Origin: Tetrapyrgos nigripes
Lineage: Eukaryota > Basidiomycota > Agaricomycetes > Agaricales > Campanellaceae
NCBI GenBank assembly: GCA_013368315.1
Contig: JAACJM010000111.1
Span: forward strand, 227,992 to 291,991
DNA: 64,000 bases
Direction: 5' to 3'
The translations under genes and the position numbers were made by a program. This document shows, piece by piece, positions 1 to 10,792 of this stretch; within the stretch, counting starts at the first letter, position 1; every line of letters starts with the position of its first letter. Under the pieces are notes generated by a model, which worked only from the letters and a program-made list of their open reading frames with translations, was not told the origin of the DNA and ran no database searches.

Positions 1-308
1 AATTGCGAGCTGCTGTTTGCTATGCAAACGTCAGCTCTTATACATGAGAATAAGTAAATAAGTTCAAATAAAAATTATATGCCCTAAGGCATCTGACCTG
101 TCCCTGAGTCCTATTTTATATAGCTAATTCTATCCTCGCACGTCTGACCAGTCCATCTGACCTTTTGGGTCAGTCTGGAATCATAATCTGGACTGGCTTT
201 CCCTGAATGACCTCGGATATCTGACCTCTCGGGAGTATCAGAAATCCAATTGTATTAGCCACACAGTTATTTTTATCCGAGCGTACAGAACTTGTACGTG
301 TCATAACA
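1..308 (-). repeat. 3' LTR of chromovirus A (partial, cut by window start)
   Basis: These 308 bases repeat positions 10484-10792 with 8 substitutions and one 1-base indel. The repeat ends in CATAACA, the inverted form of the TGTTATG that opens the complete LTR at 10136. Because element A is read on the minus strand, this is its 3' LTR, and a purine-rich tract abuts it at 309. About 350 bases of the LTR lie outside the window. All eight substitutions are C/T or G/A differences at CpG positions. Confidence 0.93.
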
Positions 309-321
309 TTACTCCTCCCTC
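309..321 (-). other. Polypurine tract of element A
   Basis: Read on the minus strand this is GAGGGAGGAGTAA, directly next to the inner end of the 3' LTR. This is where plus-strand DNA synthesis is expected to be primed in a Ty3/Gypsy element. It overlaps the stop codon of the small ORF ending at 309. Confidence 0.8.
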
Positions 322-524
322 AAGACCTGAGCCCTCGAAGGCCTTGAGTTTTCTTTCAATAGCCTTCTAAATTTTAATTTTGGGTCAACTACTCCTTCTA
401 CATTTAATCTCGTCACCTCAAGTACATCTATCTCCCATGAAATACAAATGGTCCTCCATTTCGGTTCTGCGTTTCTTAATCTGTGGTGTCTTGCAGGTAC
501 TCGAAGAGTCCCATTTTTATCCAT
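309..524 (-). CDS. Small sense-strand ORF next to the PPT of element A
   Basis: A 71-codon ATG-initiated frame lies in element sense and ends with TAA inside the polypurine tract, one base from the LTR. The product is basic and has no domain I recognise. In elements E and G a sense ORF also ends inside or next to the PPT, so this could be a remnant of a gene in the same slot, but I see no shared Cys/His or WG motifs. It overlaps the promoter side of the antisense gene starting at 622. It may be a chance ORF. Confidence 0.3.
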   Translation of the reverse strand: MDKNGTLRVPARHHRLRNAEPKWRTICISWEIDVLEVTRLNVEGVVDPKLKFRRLLKENSRPSRAQVLREE

Positions 525-562
525 GAAAAGTTACGCTTCCCAGGTGCTTATGGCCTTGCGCG

Positions 563-570
563 TATAAAAG
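563..570 (+). promoter_or_regulatory. TATA box for antisense gene A-as
   Basis: TATAAAAG sits 59 bases upstream of the ATG at 622, on the strand opposite to element A. Its spacing to the ATG is like that of the TATA boxes found before the antisense genes in B and C. Confidence 0.55.
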
Positions 571-621
571 GTTTTATCTTTCATGGTACGTCGTTATACT
601 TTTTAAAAAATCTCGCATGCC

Positions 622-2038
622 ATGGCTCATATTCCTTCTGACCTTCTTACTTCTCCTTTGCTTTTCCCTATGGCGTTGGCACTTCTGAGTCTCCCAGACT
701 CCTCATCCAAACGGTCAATTGTTGATGGTGACCCTCCATCGTGTGTTTACTCACTCTTTCGTTTATTTATTTATCTTTTCGTATCTATTCTTTTTTCTTC
801 TACCTACTAACGTAGTCTTTTGTTTAGTAAACCCATCGATCCAACGGACATATTCGCTATGCTTCAAGCTCGCTGTGAGGAACTCGAACGCGAACGTAAC
901 CATCTCAGAGACCAGCTCTCGAACGCCATCTCCGATCAACGGCGCTTGATGCAGCAAGGCGTTAATCAAGAAAAAGATTTTCTCGAGCAACAGGTTAAGA
1001 CCTATTCATGAGTTTTTTTTTTTTTTTTTTTTCCTCTCTTTTTAATTCCTTTCGTTGATCTTTTTGGCTTTAGGGCGTTGGATCGTTTGAAGGAAAACGT
1101 CACTACGCTCAATAATCTCAATGGTATGTATCTATTGAAATTCTTTTTTACTTCTTTGTTTTTTAATTCATCTGATCTTCTCTTTGTAGCCGCTAGCAGT
1201 GGTCTTGTCAAGCTGATTACTGAACGCCTCGAATTCACGTCCCTTGTGGCTGTCCGCCACGTCCATGCCAACGTTTGCCGCATTGAACCTGTGTTAATGA
1301 AGTTTGCCACCGCGACAGAGACTGCTATGACCATGTCAATTGATGCGGCCAATAAACTGTCCGTTGATATCGACTTGGTTAGAGCTCGTCTCGGTATTAC
1401 TAGTGAGGTGGTAGACTCGTTTATCACAGTTCTTTGTCGTGTTTTTAACACTTCAAAGATTATCACCGGCGAAATCGTTGACGGTGACGAAACCATGCAA
1501 CGTATTGGGCATCCTGGTTTGCTAGAGTCGGTTCCTACGATTGAGGCAACTTTAGGTCGGCTTCCGTGCATACCTATTCCATTTTTTTGTACTAAAATAT
1601 TTTAAAAATCTCTTACTTGTCTTTTAGAGCTCCTCTCCTCACTCCCCGAGGTATTCCCTGAACTCCACTCCAGCTATTTCTACTCCTATTCCTCCACTTC
1701 CCATGCCTTCTGTCCCTTCTCTACCTCGCAAACCTCTTGTCCTTTCGATTCCTTTCTGCAAAAGACCCATAGCCCCTATTGATACTGGTTGACCTACTGG
1801 TATCAAAGGTTCCTCTTTGAGTTCCTCTGCTTCCAGCTCATCGTCTATGCCATCCTTGGTTATGCCTTCATCATCTTCGACTTCTTCATCCTCGATTCCT
1901 TCCTCTATTACTTCCTTGATTCCTGTCACCACTCTTCCCAGTCCCGTTACTCGTTCTCATACCAAGCGTGGTCATCGTGCTGGTCGTGGTCATGGTGGAG
2001 CTGTTCGTCAACGTATTAGCTCGGTAACTGTGGTTTGA
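622..2038 (+). pseudogene. Antisense spliced gene A-as in the pol-3'LTR spacer of element A
   Basis: The gene runs opposite to element A, between the end of pol (2380) and the 3' LTR. Proposed exons are 622-740, 828-993, 1074-1123, 1190-1565 and 1630-2038, with introns of 64-87 nt. The first intron has a TACTAAC branch point and the third opens with GTATGT. The product would be a helical protein: residues from about 45 form a charged coiled coil, followed by a helical middle part, then a Ser/Pro-rich tail ending in a basic Arg/Gly/His stretch. Exons 1-2 and 3-5 join in frame. The exon 2-3 join is off by one base and a TGA interrupts exon 5 at 1790, so this copy looks damaged. No known family recognised. 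Confidence 0.5.
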
Positions 2039-2379
2039 GTCAATGTGTTTACTTTGGGTGGAAATTGGAATGAGAAGTCTCCTTTTACTGTACTTTTATG
2101 GGCTTTTGGATATAAAATTTGAAAACCCTACGTAGATGATCCTCCTGTACCATTAATTTGTTGAAATTTTGACGCATTCTTGCTTCTTTTGTGTATTGTT
2201 AAGTCTACACACAGTCTGTGCACTTGTGTGCAAAATTCATGCTGAGTTCAGTGGCTAAATTATACGCGTTAGCATCACCGCCACATTTTTGCATCTTTCT
2301 TCTTTGTTTCTTTTTCAATAATTGTATATAGCAGATCTGATTCAGCTCTCTTATAGGTTATAAATATTCTCTTCTGTTC

Positions 2380-3111
2380 TTAAGCGGAATTTTGAAATCT
2401 CGGTGAGCGTCTTTTTGTATGCTCCTCTGATTTTTCGTTATTCCCACTTCTCTGTCTGGTTTTCTTATGTTCTGGTTGTTTAGGGGTCTTCTTTCCCTTT
2501 TTCTCTAGTTTGGGAACTGGTAACTGTGGGATCTTTTTCCCTTCCTTCAAGGCTTCAAGTTGTTCCTCAGTTGGTCTTGGTTTGTCTGGATTTTGAAGTA
2601 TAAAATCCTCCAAAACATCAATAGAATACCTTAGGCTTTTCAGTGGTTCCCAAGTTTCCTCTTCTTCACCATAATTCTTCCAATGAACAAGAAATTCTAA
2701 CCACCTTCTCCTCTTGATCCTAGAGTCCATTATTTGTTCTACTTCATAAATTCCTTTTTCTTCTAGGTTGACTTCATGCGGTTCCGGTTGGGGGTGATCC
2801 CTTACATCATCGGGAACATTCTTCGATAAAAGGTTTGCGTGGAAGACATCATGAATCCTGCTTAACGATTTGGGTAATCGTAATCGGTAGGCATTTATTC
2901 CAACCTTTTTAATTATCTTGAAGGGCCCAATCTGCTTGTAATCAAACTTTTTCGCTGGTCTTTTTGTGGTTATCTTTTGTGTGTTTAACCACACATACAT
3001 TCCTTCCTCAAACTCGTCTGGTATGTGTTCTCTTTTCTTATCAGTCCTTTCCTTACTAATTTCGTTGACTCGCTGTATTTGCTCTCTCAAATATTTATAG
3101 ATTTCTTCCAT
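2380..3111 (-). pseudogene. Element A integrase C-terminus and chromodomain
   Basis: The N-terminal half has the integrase GPY/F-type region (the QIGPFKIIKK stretch) and the conserved RIHDVFHANLL motif. It is followed by a chromodomain with YEVEQIMDSR, LVHWKNYGEEE and TWEPL, then a Lys-rich tail. Chromodomains bind modified histone tails and steer integration of chromoviruses. The segment continues the integrase frame at 3112-3954 after a TGA in an NP*LTF context. It marks the end of pol; the next 1.7 kb to the LTR is the accessory spacer. Confidence 0.85.
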
Positions 3112-3954
3112 TTGAGCTGCCTTTTGGTGCGCTGCGTGATTGCTTACATTCCTGATTGAGAAGGTGAGTCATGGATTAAAGCCTTTGTTTGCAAAAAATG
3201 GTGACATCCCTATAGACTCATGATGTGCATTGTTGTATGCAAATTCAGCCAAAGGTAATAATTCTTCCCAATTATTTTGCTCATAATTAACGTACAATCT
3301 AAGATACTGCTCTAGAGTTTGGTTAGTTCTTTTGGTTTGACCATCTGTCTCTGGATGGTAAGCAGTCGAAAAGTTTAACTTTACATCTAGTAAGTTGCAT
3401 AGCGCTGTTCAAAATTTTGAAACAAAGGTTGACCCTCTGTCTGATACTATGTCATTTGGTAACCCATGTTTTGCAAATACATGTTGAATAAATAATCTTG
3501 CCAGTTCTTGGGCATTGTCAGTTGTCTGACATGGAATAAATATTGCCATTTTAGTAAATCAGCATACTACTACCATGATAGCGTTATACTCTTTAGATAG
3601 TGGTAGTTCTACTATGTGGTCCACCGATATGGAAGCCCATGGTCGTTGAGCGATTGGTAAAGGTTTTAAGAACCCAAATGGTTTGTGGTGCGCTGATTTT
3701 GCTCTCACACATGCTTCACATGTGTTTACATACCTTTTTACCTCTCTATGCATTCGTGGCCAAAAATAGGTTCGTTGGATTAATTTGGTTGTTTTTCTGA
3801 TCCCTGGGTGTCCCCTCAACTTATGGTCATGATGGTTACTGATGATTTCTTGTCTTAGATTATGTGCATTAGGTACATAAATTAAGCCATTCCTCAACAG
3901 TAATCCATCTTCTACCTTGAACATCCCTGGTTCATCTGAGTTAGCTATCTTCAT
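3112..3954 (-). pseudogene. Element A integrase zinc-binding and catalytic core
   Basis: The N-terminal part shows the HHCC zinc site (HDHKLRGHPG, then CEACVRAK) and YFWPRM. The catalytic core follows: [18 protein letters not shown] and [13 protein letters not shown]. The core is cut by in-frame TGA codons (VVC*FTK, KF*TAL, NP*LTF). Homologs usually have Arg or Trp at these places, which fits CGA or TGG turning into TGA. The catalytic Glu of the TER/TEQ motif appears as Lys (TKR). The enzyme would be dead in this copy. Confidence 0.8.
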
Positions 3955-4074
3955 CCCCTCTTCTACATATTGGTCAGTAGTATTACGGATTTTATTCAGT
4001 TCAAGGTCTTGGTTAATGAGGAGGCCAGCACAGAGTCTTTCTGGTGAGATTAATATCTTCTCATTATGTTTATT

Positions 4075-4761
4075 TCATTCATCTTGCTCTTGTCTCTTTG
4101 GATAAACATCCGGTCTCCTCGTCAACGCATCCGGCTTACCACCTAGTCTCCCTGGATGATAATTAATGGTGAAGTCAAATCCTGAAAGAAATTCGGACCA
4201 CCGGGCCTGTCGATGGCTGAGTTTCTTGGTTGTTGTAAAGAACTGCAAATTATTATGGTCAGTATATACTTGTATTGTATGTCGTGATCCCTCAAGGTAA
4301 GATCTCCATTGTCTAAAAGCCTCCACTATTGCTAATAACTCTTTATCATAAATATCATAATTCAGCTCAGCAGATCCCATTGTCCTCGCATAAAAAGCAA
4401 TTGGATGAATTTCTCCTGTTTCTGGGTGAGGTTGGGATATGATAGCTGCTATGGCGTAATCAGAGGCGTCAGACTCAACAATTATAGGTAATGAAGGATC
4501 AAAATGTCGTAATATTAGGGCTTCAGTGAATGCATCTTTCAACAGGTTAAATACTGTTTGGCATTTATCACTCCAATTGAAGGTCACATTTTTTGAAGTG
4601 AGTGTTGTTAATGGTTTAACTATGCCTGAATAATTGTCAATGAATCTCCTGTAGAAATTTGCAAACCCTAAAAAGCTCTGGACTTCTTTTACATTCCTTG
4701 GTTGCTTCCATTCTCTAATAATCCTAACCTTTTCCAGATCCATCACCACACCATTTGGCAA
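4075..4761 (-). pseudogene. Element A reverse transcriptase thumb/connection and RNase H
   Basis: The open segment begins after a break and shows FLGFANFYRRFI (RT connection). Next come VESDASDYAIAA, the first RNase H Asp region, then YDKELLAIVEAF and TDHNNLQFF, and it ends LGGKPDALTRRPDV. These are the standard Gypsy RNase H landmarks in order. It stops at a TGA in a DE*NKHNEK context. It lies between the RT palm (4843-5217) and the integrase. Confidence 0.85.
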
Positions 4762-4842
4762 GACTATTACTCCAAGATATTCTACAGTGTCAGTATGAAA
4801 TTCGCATTTAGAGGGTTTTAAATGGAGATCATTTTCTTCCAG

Positions 4843-5217
4843 TCATTGAAGAACTTTCTGTATGTGTTTGATATGTTCTTCTTCCGTGTCTGAAAATATT
4901 AGGATGTCATCCAGGTAAATAATTACACACACATCTATCATATCATGAAATATATCATTCATGAAATGCTGAAAGACGCTAGGTGCATTAGTAAGTCCGA
5001 ATGGCATTACTAAATACTCAAAGGCTCCATAACGTGTTCGAAACGCTGTTTTCCATTTGTGACCCTCTGCTACTCGCACGTTGTTATACCCTACTCGTAA
5101 GTCTAGTTTTGTATATATCTTTGCTTTATGAAGCCTATCAATCAAATCTCCTACTAGTGGTAGTGGATATTTGTTTTTAATGGTGACTTTATTTAATGCT
5201 CTAAAGTCAATACACAT
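4843..5217 (-). pseudogene. Element A reverse transcriptase palm
   Basis: Motifs in order are [20 protein letters not shown], then [31 protein letters not shown] and [12 protein letters not shown]. The YLDD catalytic motif is intact. The segment is separated from the upstream protease frame by a frameshift near 5262 and ends at a TGA in VLQ*LEEND, where Arg is expected. The RT is recognisable but split over three frames. Confidence 0.88.
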
Positions 5218-5261
5218 CCTTAAACTTCCATCTTTCTTTTTTGCAAATAATACAGGTGCAC

Positions 5262-6452
5262 CTATGGGTGATTTAGATGCCCTAATGAATCCTTTCCCAG
5301 CATCTCATCTATATACTCCTTCAATGATTTCAATTCTGTCTCAGACATATTGTAAAGTTTTCCTGCTGGTGGTAAGTTATTGTCCCCTGTCTCTATAGTT
5401 ACATCATAGGGTCTGTGAGGGGGCATTCTCAGAGCTTCTTCCACTGAAAAAACTTTTGTCCATTTATGATAGTGATTGGATACTACCTTGTGGATCTCCT
5501 TTTCCTCCTCCCCAGCTGTGGGTTTTACTTGGTTTGACCCAGTTTGATTTGCTTGAAGGGTTATCTCTTCTTTCTCCTCTGGATCTGCCACTGGGTGTAT
5601 GTATAGGGTATATATTTCACACCCTTGTCGCATAAGGGATTGAAATGGCGCAGCTCCAATGATAGAAATGTATGGCCCCTCATATTCTGGTTTTGGTTGT
5701 GATTTACCTTCATCCTTTCTCTCCTGTGGCTGTAATTTAGGGTAATTCTTGTTTTCTTCTGCATAATAGGTTGCCACTTCTGATTCATGTAACAATACAG
5801 GATCATCTAGATCCAATGTAGGTAGGTGACCTGTGTCTTCCTCTTTCTCTTCTTCTATGCTTACAGTTTTCCTTCTGGGATCACTAAAAATTGTTACATC
5901 ACTCCTCAATATTCCCCTTAATTTGGCTCCTCCATCAAAGGCAAAGGTAAGTGTTTTCCAGTCAATTTGAGGGTTGTATCTCCTCAACCACTGAAAACCT
6001 AAAACTACTCTTGCAGCTGGATGTAACTTTGTTACTAGTAAGTACTCCAGGTGAGTTGTCCCATCCTCATAATATAACCAAGTCTTGAGGAAGTGAGTCA
6101 CTGATCCTGCAGATGTAGATTCTCCATCAAATAATGTTAAGGGTATAGGTTTGGGTAGTTGTATTAAATCTTTTGGATAGTTTTTTGCAAGAGAAAAGTC
6201 AATAAAAGATCGTGAAGCTCCTGAATCAATCAATGCAGGTACATATTCGTTACTGTCCTTTGAAACTTTTAATTTTATTATGAATGCTTCTTTAGATTTT
6301 GAGGAAATGGTAATAGGGGAGTCATCATGAAATGGGTTGTTTAGATTAAATGACTCTCCTTCCTCAATTGCTCTCAAAGTAATTGATGGCTCAGGGCTTA
6401 TTGCTTGTCCTGAGCCTGCTCCCATTTCCTGATTGATCTTCAATTTCTTCAC
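5262..6452 (-). pseudogene. Element A protease and N-terminal reverse transcriptase
   Basis: The retropepsin motif ALIDSGASRSFID lies near residue 75, with a second motif VVLGFQWLRRYNPQIDW near residue 155. An acidic linker follows, then the RT leader with EEALRMPPHRPYDV. The frame starts inside the end of gag and overlaps it by about 60 bases in a different frame, so gag and pol are separate frames in element A, unlike the T5 junction of E, G and H. A frameshift at the downstream end separates it from the RT palm. Confidence 0.85.
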
Positions 6453-7176
6453 TAACTATTTCTTCTTGAATCTCTTCTCCAAAGATAGGGTCGAAAGATT
6501 CTGATTCATCGTTCCATCCAAACATTATCATTGTGTCCTCATCATCTAGTAGAACACCTGCCCAGGCCATAATTTCTTCTACATTTCCTAAATCATTTTC
6601 CGGGGGACAATCACTCGCAAAATGACCTTTTCCTCCACATCTCATACATAATCCTTCTCTCATTCGCCTATCCCTTTCCTCAATCAGTAGTCGTATAAAC
6701 GGTTGTACTTTTTGTGGTGTGGTCTGCACCACTCTTCCCTGGACCGGATTGGGTCTTGGTACATTGTTTCTGGGACAACTGATGTTAGTTTGGTTGCGAA
6801 TGAAATTATTTTGAGTGGCTGTCCCTGGACCAGGCTGAGCATTATTTCTGTTGTCATTGGCTCGGTTTACGGGGTTATGAACATTGTTTTCGTTGTAGTT
6901 TGCATTATTTAATTCATTAAAGACTTCACAAGAAGTGTCCAGCTCCATAAAGCGGTCGATGACTCCCTGATACGTCGTTGGTAAAGCACCCACAAGTGTA
7001 AGGCGGTTACGCAACTCTTTCTTAGTTTGTACCAATAGTCGCCACCTCAAAGCCAGATCATTATATCCAGTACGTAAAGCTTCAGTCCTGAACCTTACAA
7101 TGAAACTTGCGAAATTTTTTGTTAACCGACTGGAACGTCTTATCAAGAGTAGCTTGCGCATGGATTTGCTCATCAT
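6391..7176 (-). pseudogene. Element A gag C-terminal part with zinc knuckle
   Basis: The segment starts in the capsid region (FRTEALRTGYND) and carries one CCHC knuckle, CMRCGGKGHFASDC, near residue 180. It continues the frame of 7082-9157 after a single-base slip in an A run near 7120. Capsid forms the particle and the knuckle binds RNA. It ends after the start of the protease frame. Confidence 0.85.
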
Positions 7177-9157
7177 ATACGCTGAACATTCTTCCGAATT
7201 CTAGTACAAAAGCTGCCCATTCATGTAACGCAGGTATATATGCTGCAAATTGATTTGGCTCATCCTCCATCAGGCTCTGATAATAACTTGATGCAGCACC
7301 TGCTAGGTATGACAATGCATAGGTCACTTGGTCTTGATCCCTTTCATATATGGTAGGTTTTGCTGCAAATACCCTATTGTTCTCCACTATAAAAGGTCTC
7401 CATTTTTCCCTATCAGTCCCATCAAATATACTTGGTTTTTTAATATCTAGCTCATGTTCCCTATCCATCATTTCTTTTCGTCTTCTAGCTTCATCATCCA
7501 AAACTATAGGTTTTACAATGCATTCTCTATTCTTTGGTAAGCCCACTTGAATTCCCCTATTCCTTCTCCCTTCTCTAGGTTCTCTTAGATCTCCCAGACT
7601 TTCAGGGTCATTGGGGTCATTTGGGTCTGATGGTGGGCCTCCCCCTGCAGAATAAAATATAGCTGACCTCAGTGGTCTATTATTACTTGGATCTTCATCT
7701 CTTGAGGGTATTGGAGGAGGTGAAGGGGGTGGAGGGGGTGGTGGGGGTGGTGGTGGAGGTGCAATCCCATTACCTCTTTGTGTCATCCAGAAAGGTGGTG
7801 GTTGTGGTACTGGTGGCACAGCTTCATTTTCCCTTCCTCTTCCTGGTCTTTGTTCATAAGGTGTATTATTCAGTTGATTTTGATAACCAGTAACTTCTTC
7901 AATTCTTCTTGTATACATATCTGGTTGTGTATTCGAAGGTTGATAGTTATAGGTTTGCTGAAGAATTGTATTTGTCTGTCGTGGCAAAATTAGTGTCAAC
8001 GTCAACCCTGATCCTCGTATCGGTGCTTTTCCTTTGGCTTCAGCTGGAATATGGGGTGTACTTCTACAGGATGGTGGTTGGATAGCTGGTATGGGCCTAG
8101 GAACTTGACTTGGCCCCTGAATTATAGTATTCATACCTTCCAGTAAAATTTCTGAACCTACGTATTCTCTTCGTGTATCTTCTTCTTCATCTGTTACTGT
8201 CTCCACTGTTGCTCTTCGCATATTTCTCCCTTCCTCCCTTCTCCTATTTAACCCTTCTACCTCTCTCCTCCTGTCCAATGCTTGGGCGTTGCTGATTGGA
8301 AACTGATCATTGTTATTGGGGTCATGGTGTCCACCCCAAAATGCTGATATATTCTCTCCTTGTCTTACCATATTATTCATTTGACGTGTTGAAGGTCCCT
8401 TACCATGACTGGAGGTACCTACGTTTCCCTGATTAATATTAGATGTACTCACCTGTTTTCCCTTTTGATTTCTTATTAGTTCTTCTTCAACCCTTTGTCT
8501 AACACTTGATGGTTGTTCTTGAATTGAAAATCCTCCTATAGTGCTTGGCGGTTCTGGGTTTGGGGGTCTTGGTACTGGGGTTGGTGTAACAGCCCTTGAA
8601 CGACTCCTAGATGGTCCCCGATCGACCAATACATTCCGTAAGTCGCTCAGAGCTCTTTCCTGAGTTACTTCCTCTCCTGTGAGGTGAGTATAGTACTCTT
8701 GGCCCTGTCGTACCGCTTCCCCAGTACTTACTGAATTATTTGCAGACTTGTTGTGATGTTCTTGATCCTCTGCTGGGTCGCTTCCTGTAGAGGGGTCCTT
8801 ATACTTGAACTGTGGTGCATCTCTTATAGCTCTCGTACTCGGGTTGAATCGATAAACCTGTTCAGGATTATCTGGTACAAGATTCAACATGACGGAGTCC
8901 ATTGCTCTTTCGAAAAGTTGTCTAAGAGATGACCCAAACTCATGACTTTGAAGGAGCCCTACTACAAACCCTGGGAGTTCTTGAGGAGATTGTCGAGCCA
9001 AGGTACGTACATAGTTAATAGCCTCTTCATCAGACCATCTTGGAGTACCTACTACTCCTATCCTCCTCGCAAATTGGCGACATTCCACGGCTAGTCTCTC
9101 GACTCTATTCATAACTACATGGTATTGAGGTGTAGTATTAATGAGTGGGGAATACAT
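7082..9157 (-). pseudogene. Element A gag main part
   Basis: A 691-codon open segment. The first 400 residues are Gln/Arg/Ser-rich and look disordered. A polyproline run sits near residue 470 and the capsid-like helical part begins around residue 570 (PSIFDGTDREKWRPFI). The gag is much longer than the 300-450 residues seen in E and G. It is joined to the upstream segment (9214-10104) by a frameshift near 9190-9235. Confidence 0.75.
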
Positions 9158-9213
9158 GACTGCAGTGATGTCTGGATTTTGAATGGATTGTCTTTCACTA
9201 TTATTACTGAAAC

Positions 9214-10104
9214 TTATTCCTTCAGTTCTTCTCTCCCTCTCAACATTGTCTCGTTGTGAAAGTTCTTGAGGGTGTATAGACTTCCCAGGACTGATTGAAG
9301 TTGTGCTTGGTAGGTTCTTTCTGGAAGAATAGGCTGAGGTGTCCTTACTTGAGAAGGTTGGATTGTTGTTGGGTGTTGGTGTTGGGGAGTTCCCTGAAGT
9401 CTTTCTCTTTCTCCCCCCTCTAGAGCTGCTCTAGCCTCTTGGCCCATCTCATCCAATCTGGATCTCAAGTCCCTAATTGTGCCAAATACAACTTGATTTG
9501 CTGCTTGCTGTTCAGCATTTTGTTGTTGATCTATGGCTATCATTTCCCTAACCACTCTTTGTGCAGGTTCCTCCTCCTCCACTAGCATCAAAGGTTGTCT
9601 TTCTGATGTCTCTTCAATTCAATCCAGGACTTGGACCGATCCCCTTCTACTCCCAATGGACGATTGTGAACCCCTCTGAGCCCTTGCCCTTGCTAATTCA
9701 CTTGCGAGAGTCCTTCGTTCCTCTACACTATAATCTTCTACTATCATTCGTAGAATTTCCTGATCCGAAGTTTGTGTATTTATTGGCGTGTTTGGGTGTG
9801 TGTAGAATGTGGTTCGACATTGATTGGAACCCGTCATACTATTCGTGAGCGAACCAGAGTCGTCTGATGGTTGTTCTGTTCCGGTCATCTGGGTTACTCC
9901 CAGTGAGGGTTGAGCACCCCCGATAATTGATCCTCGATTTAGATTTAGGTCATTAAAGATTGCTGGTGGAGGATTTTGATTAATCCATCCACCTCTTGGG
10001 GCAAGAACATGAAAGGAGGTGTTTGGTGGTGTGTGTTGATTGTCAGGATCCCCCTCTTGTGGGGATTGCTGTAATTCAGTGTTAGTTTGCACTTGCATAG
10101 TCAT
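9214..10104 (-). pseudogene. Element A gag N-terminal part
   Basis: I place the start at the ATG at 10104, 19 bases downstream of the primer-binding site; an earlier in-frame TTG at 10131 lies inside the PBS. The segment is Gln/Thr-rich with a coiled-coil-like stretch (VVREMIAIDQQQNAEQQAAN). A TGA interrupts it in a LD*IEE context near 9619. It then opens again in the same frame to 9214, where a frameshift separates it from 7082-9157. Confidence 0.6.
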
Positions 10105-10122
10105 TACTGGTAGGCGACTGAG

Positions 10123-10133
10123 AGCTCGCAATT
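10123..10133 (-). other. Primer-binding site of element A (self-priming type)
   Basis: On the minus strand the 11 bases AATTGCGAGCT lie two bases inside the 5' LTR. They are the exact reverse complement of AGCTCGCAATT in the LTR, read from 10494 to 10484. That is the arrangement known from Tf1-type self-primed LTR retrotransposons, where the mRNA 5' end folds back onto the PBS. Confidence 0.7.
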
Positions 10134-10135
10134 AA

Positions 10136-10792
10136 TGTTATGACCTGAACAAGTATGCTACTCTATGTACTGTAGAGTAATAGAATACCTAAATATTGTA
10201 TGAAAGATAGATACCTAATAGACTTGTAGGCTTTAAACGCGAAGCCGCTAGGCAGAAAATGAGCTGTGAAAGTGCTTACCTGTCGGATTTAAGCTTAGAA
10301 TTAAGAAGCGTTGATTGAGACGGCTTCTCGATCTGAATGGTACCTTGCAGAAGAAGATCAACGTCGGAGTTGATCAATACTCGGTCAATTCATAGTAAAA
10401 GAACAGAGAAAAAGATGTATATTGAGGAAAATGAGTAAATGATACAAAAGACTAAGTAACTAAGGTGAGGGTTCAAGTACAAGAATTGCGAGCTGCTGTT
10501 TGCTATGCAAATGTCAGCTCTTATACATGAGAATAAGTAAATAAGTTCAAATAAAAATTATATGCCCCTAAGGCATCTGACCTGTCCCTGAGTCCTATTT
10601 TATATAGCTAATTCTATCCTCACGCGTCTGACCAGTCCATCTGACCTTTTGGGTCAGTCTGGAATCATAATCTGGACCGGCTTTCCCTGAATGACCTTGG
10701 ATATCTGACCTCTCAGGAGTATCAGAAATCCGATTGTATTAGCCACACAGTTATTTTTATCTGAGCGTACAGAACTTGTACGTGTCATAACA
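10136..10792 (-). repeat. 5' LTR of chromovirus A (complete, 657 bp)
   Basis: The LTR is bounded by TGTTATGAC at 10136 and GTCATAACA at 10792, a perfect inverted end pair beginning TG and ending CA. Its right 309 bases match window positions 1-308. The primer-binding site lies just inside at 10123-10133. Beyond 10792 the integrase remnant of element B begins. The target duplication cannot be checked because the other LTR end is outside the window. Confidence 0.93.
10494..10525 (-). promoter_or_regulatory. LTR promoter of element A: TATA box and predicted start
   Basis: TATAAG (minus strand, 10525-10520) lies 31 bases upstream of the AGCTCGCAATT segment at 10494 that pairs with the PBS. If self-priming is used, 10494 is the expected RNA 5' end. 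The TATA spacing supports this independently. Confidence 0.6.

Noticed and set aside
1015..1032. Poly-T run as a possible Pol III terminator or poly(A) tail of an insertion
   Set aside because: It lies inside a proposed intron of A-as, with no retroposon or Pol III gene next to it.
1639..1932. Minus-strand Glu/Gly-rich ORF
   Set aside because: It is the complement of the Ser/Pro-rich last exon of A-as, whose frame is tied to splice sites on the plus strand.
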